Positions 23,860-35,747 of a stretch of 64,000 bases of DNA are shown here, piece by piece. Source of the DNA: Hepsetus odoe. Its lineage: Eukaryota; Chordata; Actinopteri; Characiformes; Hepsetidae. Location of the stretch: the NCBI GenBank assembly GCA_017165825.1, contig CM029376.1, positions 24,888,743 to 24,952,742 on the forward strand. The letters run 5' to 3'. The position numbers and the translations under genes were made by a program. The first letter of the stretch is position 1, and every line of letters begins with the position of its first letter. The notes beneath the pieces were generated by a model that saw nothing but the letters and a program-made list of their open reading frames with translations, was not told the DNA's origin and made no database searches.

Positions 23860-24770
23860 ATATTTATGGGGCATTTCTGAGGTCACCTCTGCTTGCGGGG
23901 CTGTTCTCGCCTCACGCAAGTCCAAAGAGGCTTCTGTTTTGGCTGGAACCATTAGCTGCAGCAGCTAAATGGGTTGCGCTACACAGTGCTAAATATCTTG
24001 TGTGCAGGTCCTCAGGGTGGACGGGAGATTCTTCACGGCTCGCTGCAGCATTGTTGTCAAGGTCACCACTTCGGCATCTTCCACCCCCCCCCACCCCCCA
24101 GGCCCCACGAGGCACTTCGGAGGTTGTTGAGCCAGGATGTCGGATCATGGAAAACATTTTGAGAAAGACCATCACTACTTCAAAAATGTCAATACATTGA
24201 ACCTGGCAAGTTTCTGTGATCGAGAGCGCACTGCCATGACCTTTCCTCCAAGCATGCACAAGCAGACCCTCCTGAGAAAAGCGTCAAGGAGTCCTGCACT
24301 TTTTTTTGCAGGTGACAGCCATAATAATCATTCCTTCCTTCGGGCCTTTTAGTTAGTGTTAGTGATGCTACATAAGGCCCTGATAGCTGCCATGTGTAGT
24401 TTCATTAAGGCTTATCCCATAAGCCATCTCGCCGTTATGAATGAACTGCGATGCCGTTTTGAATGGTCAATTTGCATCAGTTCACCAGGGAGCGGCGGAG
24501 AGGTAAGCGGAGCTCGCCGTAATTAAAAGACTGCGTAATCTCTTCTGTTTTAATTTGATTCAAGGCTCTCTCATTTGGTCTTGCTATCTAATCCAGTTCA
24601 CTTGCGCTGGCTGTCAAGCAGACAAACGATACGACATAAAACGTCGCTAATCACCTTTGGCGGAGGGACGGCGGCTCAGAAAACGCGCAAGGGAAGAGTG
24701 GAAGTGAAGGAAATACTGTATCGCTATCCCGGACTGTAATTAAGAGCTTGACATCAGACAATAGCGCCAA
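23860..24770. promoter_or_regulatory. Conserved-looking non-coding block
   Basis: About 900 bases without transposon traces apart from a poly-C run at 24083-24092. The part 24340-24700 is richest in motifs (GTTTCATTAAGGC, CGCCGTAATTAAAAG, TTTTAATTTGATTC, CTGTCAAGCAG). Candidate developmental enhancer. Confidence 0.4.
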
Positions 24771-26329
24771 TGACATGATGTTAGCAGCCGGGATGAATGT
24801 GTTCTTTTCAGTATGAATATTTCACAGGATGAGAAGGGAGGGTTGCGTCTATGTGTGTGTGTGTGTGTGTGAGAGTGAGGGAGGTGGGGGTGGCTGATGA
24901 GATTAGTATAAATCAGTGATTTAATTAAGGGAAAACTTGTGATTAGAGACATGAATGGTTTCTATTTGGAGCAGTGTGGAGTCTAAGTGCCTCCCAGGGG
25001 GCAAAACCGCACTTGGAATCGTTTGGACACTTTGGGCTCGTTCTCTAATCCACAGTTGGATGTGATACACTCCGGAGTGATGAAATAAGAAGAAATACAG
25101 CACCTTCGGTGCTGGAAAATGAACTTGATTCAAGTGTGTCCACTCTTTCCACACGAATGCATTCTATTACACCAACATAACTTTTTTAGTTCACTTTGTT
25201 TTCAGCTGTAATTGTGTAGTATCACACTAGCAGCCAGCTTCCCGGGTCCGAATTTAGCCCAAAGCTGATTTATCATTTGCACTGTAGTTTAAGACAAGAC
25301 TAATGTCTTAATCCATGTCTGTGCAACTTCTTCAGAAATCAAGGCGAATAGCAGGGCAGTGGTGGCCTAGTGGTTAGGGACTTGGGCCCAGGATCGGAAG
25401 GTCGTGGGTTGGAATCCCAGACCAGTAGGTTTTCCTGAGGTGCCCTTGAGCAAGGTACCATCCCCATCACTGCTCCCTGGGTGTTTAAAATAGCTGCTCC
25501 CTGCTGCTGTGTATGGGTTAAATGCAGAGGTTGTGTTTCACAATGACAAGTTTTCACTTTATTGTCTGACTTTTGCTGCAATTAGAGTCTCTCCCCTTCT
25601 GAGTTGGCCTGAGATTTTGGAAAATTGCTGAAGATTTGATTGCATTCAGTCACAAAGAACGGGTGGGGTCAGATTCTGATTGTAGATGATTCAATCTTAA
25701 TGCCAACCAAAGGCACTAGATAGAGCTCTATCCATAATCTGCTTCACAGTGTACTCCTCCATGTGTCTATCCATAATCTGCATAATCTACTCCTCTATGT
25801 GACACAGGACAGCGAGAACGGTGACGGTGTCCCCAGCGTCCTATTCTGTTTGCAAAGGCAAATTCTAAACTGTGCACTGATGACGAGAAGTGCACCTTAT
25901 AGTAGTCTTATTCACTAATCAGAAAGGATGCCTGGATCATTCAGACATGTATTTTTTATTATTCAAGTGGAAATGATGCTCAGATTTAATGCCATTACAT
26001 TTCTCAAGACTCAACACAGCCTGCAGTGCAGGATTGACAGATACACGATGAGAAATCTGACCCCAGCTCAACACGCCTACATCTTTATAAATATTGACTA
26101 AAATGATTGACTGATAAACTAATGAACATGGGGATAAAATGTCTTCCGTTAATAATAAATGGTAGCAAAAAAGGTGAGTTTCCTCAGACCGCAGACATCT
26201 TTCTCTGCTCATCACGGTGGGTTTCACTGGTGTATCCTACTTATCCTACTCAGCGTGCGAGTGCCATGACATGAAAAATGATTACACCCCTGACTACCTT
26301 GGTCCTGAATTAATAAAACATAAGTTCCA
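24771..26329. other. Intergenic around a SINE-A copy
   Basis: A short (GT)n at 24852-24871 and AGTGATTTAATTAAGGG at 24914-24930 are the only marks. A local near-duplication (ATCCATAATCTGCTTCACAG and ATCCATAATCTGCATAATCT) lies at 25729-25789. No gene. Confidence 0.3.
25353..25561 (+). mobile_element. SINE-A copy with best-preserved tRNA head
   Basis: GGGCAGTGGTGGCCTAGTGG holds an A box, and GTCGTGGGTTGGAATCCCAG holds the B box. The body and a shortened tail follow. Useful as a family reference. Confidence 0.85.
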
Positions 26330-26840
26330 TCTTCTATGAGTTAATATATCTAAATATTATTGGTGCCAGAACAGCCCTAATCTGTTCATATAATCAGCAG
26401 ACGACTTTTATCTCGCTATAGCGGAGTGATGATTAAATTGAAAGAACTCAATATAATCTGTGCCGTAAAAAGGTGACAGGACTTGCTGGATGAGTCAAAG
26501 GTCAAGGCAAGTTGACGGTTTTATTAGCTGGGATAAATTCAGCCGGGACCACATGGCTGGCAGCACACACGAAGCAGGGCTGAACGCATGATTTTAGAAA
26601 TGAAGAGAAGATGTTAGTGTCCGTGTCAATCCCATGGCGTAGGCCTACTTCGCCGAGTCTCAGTTTGATTTCCAATCCTGGGACATTCAGGAGGAAATGC
26701 AGCAAATGTAGTAAATGGAACCAGACATCTGAAGCTCCTTCATCAATGGCCAGATGCTCCCGAATTCACCGCCTGATGCCTGGAACTTTTCAAAACAGCT
26801 TTTCAAACAGCGTTCCATTGAAATGCGTTCCATTGCTTTC
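26330..26840. promoter_or_regulatory. Conserved-looking non-coding block
   Basis: Repeat-free, with CCTAATCTG, GATGATTAAATTGAAAG, GGTCAAGGCAAG (nuclear-receptor-like) and GGTTTTATTAGCTGGG motifs. It ends where a SINE-A fragment starts. Confidence 0.3.
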
Positions 26841-26844
26841 TTAA

Positions 26845-26995
26845 ATGAAAGCGAAGTGAATGTGACTAATGGCCATTGTGAAACACAAGACAGCACACCG
26901 TGAAACACATTGAAATGCTTCCTCTGCATTTCACCCGCAGTATTTAAAGCCCCCGGGGAGCAGTGATGGGGACGGGACCTTGCTCAAGGGTACCG
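26845..26995 (-). mobile_element. SINE-A copy, 5' part missing
   Basis: Minus-orientation tail and body up to GGGACCTTGCTCAAGGGTACC on the plus strand; the tRNA head is absent. Confidence 0.7.
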
Positions 26996-27169
26996 CAGGG
27001 GACCTGCAAACGTTAAAGGGTGCACTTGGTCTTTCAATGTTACGCTGTTGCACGATCCGTTGGACTCTGCCGAAGAAAAGTGTGAAGAGCAGTGCTTTAA
27101 AAAAGAAGCAAATGGCTGCCTGCCTGCCTCTTTCCTTCCTCTGCTGACCGCCACCCTCTCACTTCCTCC

Positions 27170-27700
27170 CTCTCCATCCTAAGAGCGGGTCGGGACTCCT
27201 CATCTAAAGATATGTTAATGAACTTCTCATCAAAACTCCACTTCTCTTTTAATCGCTACAGTAAAGGCGAAGGCAATCACCAGGCCCCTTCCTGCCCGTG
27301 ACATTTTCAAGCTTTCCTCCGTCGCAGCCACTTGTGGGAAACAAATGGCCACGGCCGGCGCCGTCGAGATTGAGTTTTCACCCCCGCCGCCGAGTCATTA
27401 CATCTGTCAGCGGCGCCCATTTCCAAATTGAAAAATCTGAAACAATAAATGATAGCAAAGCCGTTAATAACTGTTAAGAAATCACATTTGGAAAATTGCA
27501 TTTAGGCAATAACCTTTTCTCTCCGTAATTAAATGACAGAAAGGTCCCCGCTTTTAATTAAGTCAGCAATTTACAGTTATGAAGCCATACTTCACTATGC
27601 AGATTAGTGGATGATAGGTCACCGAACACTCCGGCTGCGTTTTTAACGGAGCTGATCTGGTAATTACTCCGCTGTTTCAGTGGTGACCACGGTGAACCTG
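27170..27700. promoter_or_regulatory. Conserved-looking non-coding block
   Basis: Mixed GC-rich (27345-27420) and AT-rich unique sequence with CTCCGTAATTAAATGAC near 27522, TTTTAATTAAGTCAGC near 27553 and CTGGTAATTACTCC near 27657; it ends at a (CA)n tract. Confidence 0.35.
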
Positions 27701-27702
27701 CA

Positions 27703-27709
<7 letters not shown>

Positions 27710-27752
<43 letters not shown>
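27710..27752. repeat. (CA)n microsatellite
   Basis: About 20 uninterrupted units between two conserved-looking blocks. Confidence 0.95.
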
Positions 27753-27754
<2 letters not shown>

Positions 27755-27779
27755 GCTCTGAAGTACGACTGGGATTAGT

Positions 27780-28520
27780 CACTGTTCCGCCGCTGCCATG
27801 TCAAGCATCTTTAAATTAAAATGGATTTAAAATGAGGGGCATCAATGGAGGGAATAATGTTTGAGGAAGTCTGAGTGTATATGTGTGTAAGAGTGTGTGT
27901 GTGTGAATGAATGCCCTCTTACACAGCAGGGGAATACATCATTGTCCTTCTGGGACCTTTATTTCTGTCCCTTAACTGTTGGCGGCTGTAGATTTATGGG
28001 AGGAGTAAAATGCTAATGCAAGTGTATTTATAAACATATGATGGCGTTTCATCTCCGATTTATCCCCGTTAGCGGAGTTATGTGGCTCGTGAAAAGGAGA
28101 TTAAATACAGTTTTGGACAGTGTGGAGAGCATCATTAAAACTGCTTTCACATTTTATTTAACTAACCTCTGTGATTCATGCACATTGATTATCCAGTTGC
28201 AGGCCTTTTGCTTTGGGAACAATTCCTCTCGAAAAGCTCAAGGGGGCTCTGTGAGGCTTCTGGGAATTGTAGAAAGAAGCCAGCAGAATTGTTTGCTTAG
28301 AAAAGGGTGTTAATTCAACATTTTCTTTGGCCTCTGGGAACGTGACATTCATTAGACGACATAAAACTGTTGCCAGTGCAAATCGGGCTAATAAAAGCTG
28401 TCAGCGGTCCGACACTTCATTTGAGAAATTAGAGGAGTGTGATGATGGGTCTGTCCTAATTGCAGTGGGAGTATGAAAAGTAAAATCAAATAAAGTGCTG
28501 AAGAAATGTGAGATTCTGAC
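27780..28520. promoter_or_regulatory. Conserved-looking non-coding block
   Basis: Repeat-free except for a short (GT)n at 27884-27904; contains CATCATTAAAACTGC, ACATTCATTAGACG and GTCCTAATTGCAGTGG motifs. Together with the block to its left it makes about 1.3 kb of likely regulatory sequence. Confidence 0.35.
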
Positions 28521-28956
28521 TCTGGCCATATTGCTGATGTCATGTGAGATTATGCATCACTGTGAGATCTTAAATTGGGCCAGAGTCCCCTGATCTATTA
28601 GATCGGCAAGCTTTTTACATAGCGTAAAATAAAAGGACGGGACAGGTTCTCAAGTTAGTTTTTAGGTGGGACAAGCTCTCAGACCATATGAGAAAATGAA
28701 GATGATGGGACGATGTCAGAGTCAATACATGACATCCAGACAGGATGAGTAACCCCTATACCACAGCTACTGATCAGGGAGCGAATAAAAACATCTGGCT
28801 TTTTTCTTTCTAAATAACTCAGCTATACTAGGTGTAGAGGTTAGCTCCTTCCTCATGGAGAAGGTGTTGGGCTCGGGGTGTGTGTTCTCCCAGCGTTTGC
28901 ATGGTTTTCTTCAACATCTCAAAGACGTTCATTCCTTGAACACTATGCTCCAGCAC

Positions 28957-29179
28957 TATGGTCTAGTGTTTAGGGACTAGGCCCCATAGTCAGGAGGTCA
29001 TGGGTTTGAGTCCAAGACCGGAATGTTGCCCTGAGGTACCTGTGAACAAGGGGGCGTGCCCAACACTGATCCCCGGGTGTTGGATATGGCTGCTCGCAGC
29101 AGCATGATATGTATTGGTTAAATGCAGAATAAGCATTTTGTTTTGTATTCACAAACGCAAATAGTCACTTTCACTTTCA
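28957..29179 (+). mobile_element. SINE-A copy, diverged full length
   Basis: GGTCTAGTGTTTAGGGACTA head, B box GGGTTTGAGTCC, tail to CACTTTCACTTTC. A small SINE-C-like piece precedes it (28870-28925). Confidence 0.75.
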
Positions 29180-29210
29180 ACCTCCTGTGATCTTGGTTTG
29201 GATAAGACAG

Positions 29211-29212
29211 AC

Positions 29213-29271
<59 letters not shown>
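29211..29271. repeat. (GATA)n microsatellite
   Basis: About 14 TAGA units following GACAGACAGA. Confidence 0.95.
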
Positions 29272-30192
29272 CACACATTTAAAATTAAGTTTACAAACAC
29301 ATTATATATACTATATAGACTTTAATTTAATCTGAGTTTAAGCCCAGTCTGTGACGGTGCTACCCACTCGTGATTCTAGGCCTGTTAGCGTAAGTGATAT
29401 AACAGAGTACTAACAGAGTCCCACAGGCTGTTCTTTTCATAGACAGCATTTAGATTAAAGTTTTTATAGAACAATTGATGAGAGGAGAGCATTTCCGCCA
29501 TTTCCATCTCTCGCTCTCTTAAAATGCTACAGAGGTTTAAAAAACCCTCTGAAAACAAAACTACTTCTTATGTGCATCCCTGAGCAGCTGCTTGGGAAGA
29601 GGCATATCAAAGCCACGCCTTCTGTTCAAACACAGAACCATGTTGAGGAACGTGTGTCTGTGTGTTTGATTACGGATCGTAATGAACCTGGCTCTGCTGT
29701 AAAGAAACTCAGGAACAGGTCCCACGAGTTTCTGCAAGAAGGTGAAATCATTACCCCTCTCGGTGTGCATCAAGCGCGCCAGCCCGAATCGTCTCCACGC
29801 CGCCGGTATCAAAGGGTAATCCATCTTTGCAGCACAGCCGGCCGCAGACAGAGGCAGAGGCTGGCGCTTGTAAGCTGACAGAAGAACCTGTGCAGGGTTG
29901 TTGGGCTTGCAGAGAGACACAGAGCTGCAGCTGGCAAGCACAATTCCAGCAGCATATGCACCATCCCAAAACACACACGGCTAGGCCCCCTCCATCACTG
30001 AGCAATGGAGCGTTACAGCCGCCATGAGAGACAGAGCATGTGTGTGTGTGTCGGTGTGTGTGTGTTGGTGTGTGTGTGTCAGTGTGTGTGTGCGCGGAAT
30101 TAGAGAAAGGTGCGCGTGAATGAGTACAAGGTGTGATTGGGCAGAAAAGACCCAAAGAGAATTGTTCAGGTCTGCAAACTTCTCAAGAAGAT
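29272..30192. other. Intergenic, nothing certain
   Basis: Unique, moderately GC-rich sequence at 29560-30030 with open frames on both strands (137 codons minus, 102 plus) that show no recognisable domain; interrupted (GT)n at 30040-30091. Confidence 0.3.
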
Positions 30193-30315
30193 TTTCTCTT
30201 GGTGACCTTTCCTAGAACTTTGCGGACTTTCTAGAACTTTTCTCTAGGTGACCTTTTTTAGAACTCTGTGAACTTTCTAGAACTTTCCTCTTGGTGACCT
30301 TTCCTAGTACTTTAC
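30193..30315. repeat. 46-base tandem repeat, about 2.7 copies
   Basis: GGTGACCTTT recurs at 30201, 30247 and 30293, each followed by CTAGAACTTTGCGGAC-like sequence and TTTCTAGAACTTT. Probably an expansion of the AGAACC-type repeat family. Confidence 0.75.
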
Positions 30316-30850
30316 AGGCCTGTTCACACCCTCAAGAAAACGCCGCAGTTTAAAGAACCCGCTTCAGGAATCAAGGAAAAAACTGGTGTAGAACTTTTGT
30401 GAAGGTTCTTAAAACATGACAGGGGTCTTAATACTCGCGCCTCTTTCCTTTTCTTTTGAACCAAATTTTATTTATCCTATTTAGTTATCCTGAAACTCTT
30501 TATGGGGCCTTTTTTTTGAGTGCAACTTCTCAAGATGCATTATATAGTCCATTCTGGTCATTGAGAATGGTCCTAAAACATATCAGCACATTTCTGCTCA
30601 AAACTGCATCTAGACACTTCAATGATGGAAGCATCCACGAGAACTGCAGCTCCAGTAAAACACAGTGAAGGCATTTCTTAATGCAGGATTCTGGGGTGAA
30701 TTTAAGTTTCTGTTTCTTTAAACTGCATGGTTTCGAGCCCTTTGTGGATGTGCTGAAGGGTTCTTTAGCAAGCCAACATGGTTATTCTATGGCACCACTC
30801 AAACAACTTTTTGCTTTGCGTTTATTTTCTTAAGAGTATAGCTTCTTGAT
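30315..30850. repeat. AGAACC/GGTTCT-rich sequence
   Basis: TTTAAAGAACCCGC, GTAGAACTTTTGTGAAGG and TTCTTAAAACATG (to 30420), and GTTTCTTTAAACTGCATGG with AGGGTTCTTTAGC to TTTTCTTAAGAGTATA (30700-30845), look like ends of the GGTTCT family with unique sequence between. Confidence 0.4.
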
Positions 30851-31093
30851 CAACTTTCTGAAATCTAATCCATTAAAATCATTCATAGCGCCCATAAAAT
30901 GCAACCCAATTTGAAAAACATTGCTTTTTAAATGAATCCAGTCTGATTAATGAAGTCTGTTTTAGCATCTACACTTATAGAAGATCCTACAAGGGGTGAT
31001 CCAAAGTGACTCTTCTATAAATCTGTCCCAAAGAGGTTCCTTGTACTGTTATTTATTTATGAATTGATTTAAATTTGTTAATACGCTCTCCTT

Positions 31094-31350
31094 TTCTCCT
31101 ATGGTCCGGTGCTGGTTCTGGTTCTGGATGGCACAATCCACCACCATGGCGGCTCTCCCAGTCTGTGTGTACAGCGGGCTGAGGAACAGCTGGCTGGGGC
31201 AGGCTGAGCTGCGTGCCGGAGATGCAGCATGGCAGGAGCAGCTGGACGGGTGGTGTTGGAGGTGTGCGAGAGTGATCGGAACAGAAGTCCCATATGCTGA
31301 TACAGCTCCAACCAGAAGGCCTTCTACAGTCTGGCTGCATTCAGCATGAC
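31094..31350. other. Unexplained GC-rich island
   Basis: About 255 bases are markedly GC-rich, with open frames on both strands (plus 31101-31349, minus 31053-31340), inside AT-rich DNA. The translations match no family I recognise. It could be a fragment of a processed pseudogene, an old transposon or a regulatory element. Confidence 0.3.
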
Positions 31351-31989
31351 TGCAGTAAATCTAAAAACAATCCTCTTTCACTCAACAAAGCCCAGACTGA
31401 CACTGGCAGCTCAAATATACAAGTAAAATTTACAGCTCGGCAGATAACAATATGTCAGGCAATGTCAGGAACCACATACCCAAGTCGCTTTGAGATTCTT
31501 CAACAACTGGACATGGTTATGGCAAATAGTAGGTGTGCAAGAATAGGACCCACCAGTATGTAATATTTCAAATTCAGCCACAGAACCACTTCAGAACCAC
31601 ATCCTTGTTTCACCTGTAGGGTTGGATATCTTTTCTACCCTGTTCATAAAGTTTCAAATGTAATTATCTGAGGGGATTCCATGGAATCGGCACTGCTCGT
31701 GAAAATGTTGATTGGGAGATACTGTTGGGACGATCTGCTTTTCGTCATTTTCTTTTACATAATTGGAACATTCTTGCTGTTCTTTAAAATGTGTTGCAAT
31801 TGCACGACAAACTGCTGACCAGATGTGTAAATGGAATATTTTTTTACATTAACTTTAAAAAAACGTTAAGAATATTTTTCTCTCATTCCAAAAACGTAAT
31901 TTTTCAGGCATAAGATTTATATATGACTACACGTGGTGCTGAAAGGTATCTTTAGCTCGTAAGAGTTTGATTTACTGCTTTCATTACAT

Positions 31990-32007
31990 TTATATATATA
32001 TATATAT

Positions 32008-32059
<52 letters not shown>
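31990..32059. repeat. (TA)n microsatellite
   Basis: (TA)n with one TATTATGTG interruption, then TATTATTATT and poly-T; strongly AT-rich and able to fold back. Confidence 0.95.
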
Positions 32060-32062
<3 letters not shown>

Positions 32063-32335
32063 ATTATTTTTATTTTTTATTTTTTTTAAACCAATATATA
32101 TAATATAACCAATCATATCCTTGAGGCTCCAGCAGAGTTTATCCTGAACATTATGCCTGAACATTTTTGCCATGAGCAGGAAAATTAAAGATTTCTAACT
32201 TTCAGTAGAAACAGTGGTGGACTTGAAGAGTAAAGTGTTATTTGATGAGTAACTACAACCCTGAAATCATGAAACTGTTCAGTGAATTAGTTATATATTC
32301 TCTGTTCAGACAGTTTGTGAAGAAATCAATCAAGT

Positions 32336-32543
32336 CAGTCAGTCATTTTCTGCCGCTTGTCCCAAACGGGGTAGCAGGGGGGTGCTGGAGTCCATGCCAG
32401 CTCACACGGGGCGAAGGACGGGGGACACACCCTGCACAGGTCACCAGCCCATCACAGGGAGGAGTGAGACAGGGACAGCACCTTGCTCTCAGGGTATTGG
32501 GAAGGGGATCGAACCCCTGATCCTCTGGGGCACCGCTGCCCAA
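32336..32543 (-). mobile_element. Chimeric SINE: SINE-A head with SINE-C 3' body
   Basis: On the minus strand, a SINE-A head (GGGCAGCGGTGCCCC, then GGGGTTCGATCCCC) runs to about 32466 and then continues as the SINE-C 3' body, with GGTGACCTGTGCAGGGTGTG and AGCTGGCATGGACTCCAGCA. It ends GACAAGCGGCAGAAAATG. Confidence 0.55.
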
Positions 32544-32842
32544 AATCAATTTCAGAAATCAAATCAAGTTCAGAAATCAATTGTGGCATTACTTATGTAC
32601 TCAGCATCAGCCTGACTCTAAATGCAGGTCAGGTGGACTGGAGATGCTAAATTGCCCGCAGGTGTGAGTGTGTGTCTGTGTGTCTGCCCTGAGATAGGCT
32701 CCAGCACCCTCCTGCAACCCTAATTTGGAGTATTCATATTATAATATAAAGATGTACAATTACAGACCACATCCCTCACCGGTAACCTTCTGAGCACAAG
32801 ATCTGCATTTGCCAAAATTTTAAATGGCATTACAAATTAAAG

Positions 32843-33272
32843 TGGGCAGCCGTGACCTAGTGGTTTGCAGTGGCTCCAGGATCGGATTCCAGACCAGTTG
32901 GTTACCCTGAGGTACCCTTGAGCAAGGTACCATCTCCGTCACTGCTCCCTGGGCACGTTCAGTAGCTGCCCCCTGCTGCACGTGGGGTGCTGGTGGTCTA
33001 GTAGTGGGATACTCGACTGCAGACCAAGAGGTCTCAGGTTCGAATGCTACCTCCAGCGCACTACTACCATCGGGCTCCTGAGCAAGACCCTTAACCTCAA
33101 GTGTCTCCAGGGGGGACTGTCCCTGTCGCTCAGAAATATAAGTATTTAAGTCACTCTGGATGAGAGCGTCAGCTAAATGCTGTAAATGTAAATGTGTGTG
33201 GGTTAAATACAGAGGTTGCATTTCGTTGTGGTTCACTGTGTGCTGTGCTGTGTTCACAAACACTTTCACTTT
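32843..33272 (+). mobile_element. SINE-A copy interrupted by another SINE
   Basis: The head and body run to CCCCTGCTGCACG near 32982. The family sequence resumes at GTGTGTGGGTTAAATACAGA near 33194 and ends with a complete tail. The 211 bases between are a different SINE. Confidence 0.8.
32984..33194 (+). mobile_element. SINE-B nested inside SINE-A
   Basis: A second tRNA-derived SINE: A-box region GGTCTAGTAGTGGGATACTC, B box GGTTCGAATGC, then GAGCAAGACCCTTAACC, and a 3' end GATGAGAGCGTCAGCTAAAT followed by GCTGTAAATGTAAATG. That tail type is shared with fish L2-like LINEs as I recall, which would supply the retrotransposition machinery. Confidence 0.8.
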
Positions 33273-33379
33273 ACTCTCAGTGTTATTTTCCAAAGCCTGG
33301 TTATTATTAAATATAGTTTACACATTTGACACTGATAAAACTCTGTTAGGAACAGTACAGTAAAAGTGAAGAATAATTA

Positions 33380-33740
33380 TCCCTGCATCACTGAGATGTG
33401 TTGTGACGTTTTGCCTGAGTTATGATTCCAGAATCTGGACATGATCTATGGGGATCACCACTTGACCACAAAGTTCTTGCCTCTCTTTCCAGATTCTCAG
33501 CTCGGGAGGGCCATTCCCCCGGACAGAAAGCCGTCCTCGTGCTGATACAATGCTTCAGTGATTACACAAAGCATGACATCCACTGTGATGAATCACAGAG
33601 CAGGTTTATTAATCGATGCTGGGGAGGAACTGAATCTCTGACTCTCGTAAGGTCACACCTCAGAGCGCAGTGCACACAACATCTTTCATCGCAAAGTTCT
33701 GCTTAGCGCCAAAGCGCAGTGTGCTCCAATCAATGCAGTG
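33380..33740. promoter_or_regulatory. Unique block, possibly regulatory
   Basis: Moderately GC-rich unique sequence with GTGATTACACAAAGC and GATGAATCACAG motifs. A 94-codon frame crosses it without recognisable protein features. Flanked by SINEs. Confidence 0.2.
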
Positions 33741-34452
33741 AAGAATAGCCCATGATCTTAGTTTATGGATGAAGAACTGAACAATGGAAAAACCTTTGAC
33801 TACGTGTCAGCACAGGAACATTATTGATTGCAAACTCTTCATGATGGATAGGAAATATATCTTGATTCCGATTTTTGGACCAGATTTGTTTGGTTAAACT
33901 CACAAACATGGAAAGTTTAGAAACATTTTTCTTTCATGTAACATTCTGATCTAATACCTTGAATGGTTCAAATTAAAGGGGGGGTGTGTCATTCATTTGA
34001 TGAAATTCTGAGTCATTTTAGCATGAATTGTTGTAAAATGCTAGATAAACTATATCATTATTACTGTGTTGATGGGAGCCAGACATCTGAAGAGCTTAAT
34101 GTCTCAAAAACAGGAGTCCAACTCTGACCCTGGAGGGTCCATGTTCATGAACACACTGGCTGATACCTGAGACATAGATTTGATGAAATTAGTAGAATTT
34201 TGAGAAAATTCTAGCCTGTTCTCCAAATCTATCCGTACGGAGGGATGCATATATGGCACTGCAAGGTTAAATAATCCACGGAAGCTTTTATTAATTCAAT
34301 GTCAGTGTCATTTCGCCATCGTCTGTGTAGAGAAATCAAAATCTATAGCTTAACTAAAATGGATTTCACACTGAATGTTGTTCACATCCCAAAAGTGAAT
34401 TATGCAGAACATCAGCAGAACTTCACCTTAAAATGTCAGGCAAAGCATAGTT

Positions 34453-34694
34453 AAAGTGAAAGTGACTAATTGTCTTTTTGTGACTAATTGTCTAATTGTG
34501 TCAGCCAGACACAATTAAATGCTTCCTCTGCTTTTCACCCATACATACTACGTGTAGCAGGAGGCAGCTATTTAAAGCAAACAGAGAGCAGTGACGGGGA
34601 CAGTACCTTGCTCAAGGTTACCTTAGGGCTACCTACTGGTCTGAGATTCGACCTGATCCTGGGGCCAAGTCCCTAAATACTAAGCCACTGCTGT
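34453..34694 (-). mobile_element. SINE-A copy, diverged full length
   Basis: GTGAAAGTGACTAATTGTC tail with a local duplication of TGACTAATTGTCT, body, and head to AAATACTAAGCCACTGC on the plus strand. Confidence 0.75.
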
Positions 34695-35336
34695 GGGCTT
34701 TAGAAAATGTATTTTCGTTAACAATTAGCATTTCTACAGTGCATTAGTTTGAATAAATGGTGGAAGGGAGTCTTAAAGATGGGTAAACCAACAAGACTGT
34801 AAACATGCGATGAGAAATGAATGTACATGTGAGAATCACCCAATTTAGATCTCTGTGTGTGCTCCTGATTCTAATTACACCCTCCTTTTTTTGGTTGGTG
34901 TATCTCTGCTTTCATTATGCATGGCGTGCAAACATGTGCATGTAGGTGTGTGCATGTGTGTATGTGCGCTCTTTCAAAAGGGCACAGTGACAGTGTTGAC
35001 CACCACAGCTGCACCAGCCCCACACACCGCGCCAGAACACGTCTGTGCCAACCTGCATCCATCCATCTGTCCCACACACGAACATACACAAGCACACCTG
35101 ATACATCACATCTAAAACCTCTTTCATCTACATCCTGCCACACAACTGGAAAAAAGACCATCTCCATGTTTAACGTGCAGCTAAATAGGCCGCTCTTGAC
35201 CCTTTGACCTCGAAGAGCCCTTAATGAACAAGCACACTGCAAGACTGCGAATAAAACGCTTCCCTTACATGGTCCATACAGCAATTTGTGTGAAGTGGAA
35301 TCTTTAGACTGGAATAACTCCATCCTCTCTCTATGT

Positions 35337-35396
35337 GTGAGTGTGTGTATGTGTGTGTGTGTGTAGGTGTGTGTGTGTGTGTGTGTGTGTGTCTGT
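35337..35396. repeat. (GT)n microsatellite
   Basis: (GT)n with a few interruptions, ending GTCTGTCTGTG. Confidence 0.9.
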
Positions 35397-35747
35397 CTGT
35401 GTTTTTGAGGCCTTTTTTTGGGCAGAGAATGGCGGATCTGCCTGGATTGCTGCTGTAGGCCTGTAGGGACTGGCGGTGCGGAGGCATATGCTGCCTAGCG
35501 GGTGAAGCTGCTTTTGTTCCAAGTCCTTCTCTTGCTCCCTGCATACGTGCCTGGCACTGAGCTCAATAACATTAGCATGACCTTAGCCCGTTAACCTGGA
35601 GCAAACTTTTCCCACTCATACATCAAAACCTCCTTCCATACCAGTGTTACATCTTAAAGCAACCGTTTGGCCAAAAATCTAATTTGCAAGGATTTTGCCT
35701 CTTATTCCCAACACAGTCAATTATCCAGGATTCAAAGCTGGTGTGGT

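Noticed and set aside
25363..25420. tRNA gene
   Set aside because: A and B boxes are present, but the stems do not pair as a cloverleaf and the sequence continues as the SINE-A body seen in about 20 places.
29561..29974. 137-codon minus frame with a 102-codon plus frame opposite
   Set aside because: No domain, no neighbouring exons; both strands are open because the sequence is moderately GC-rich.
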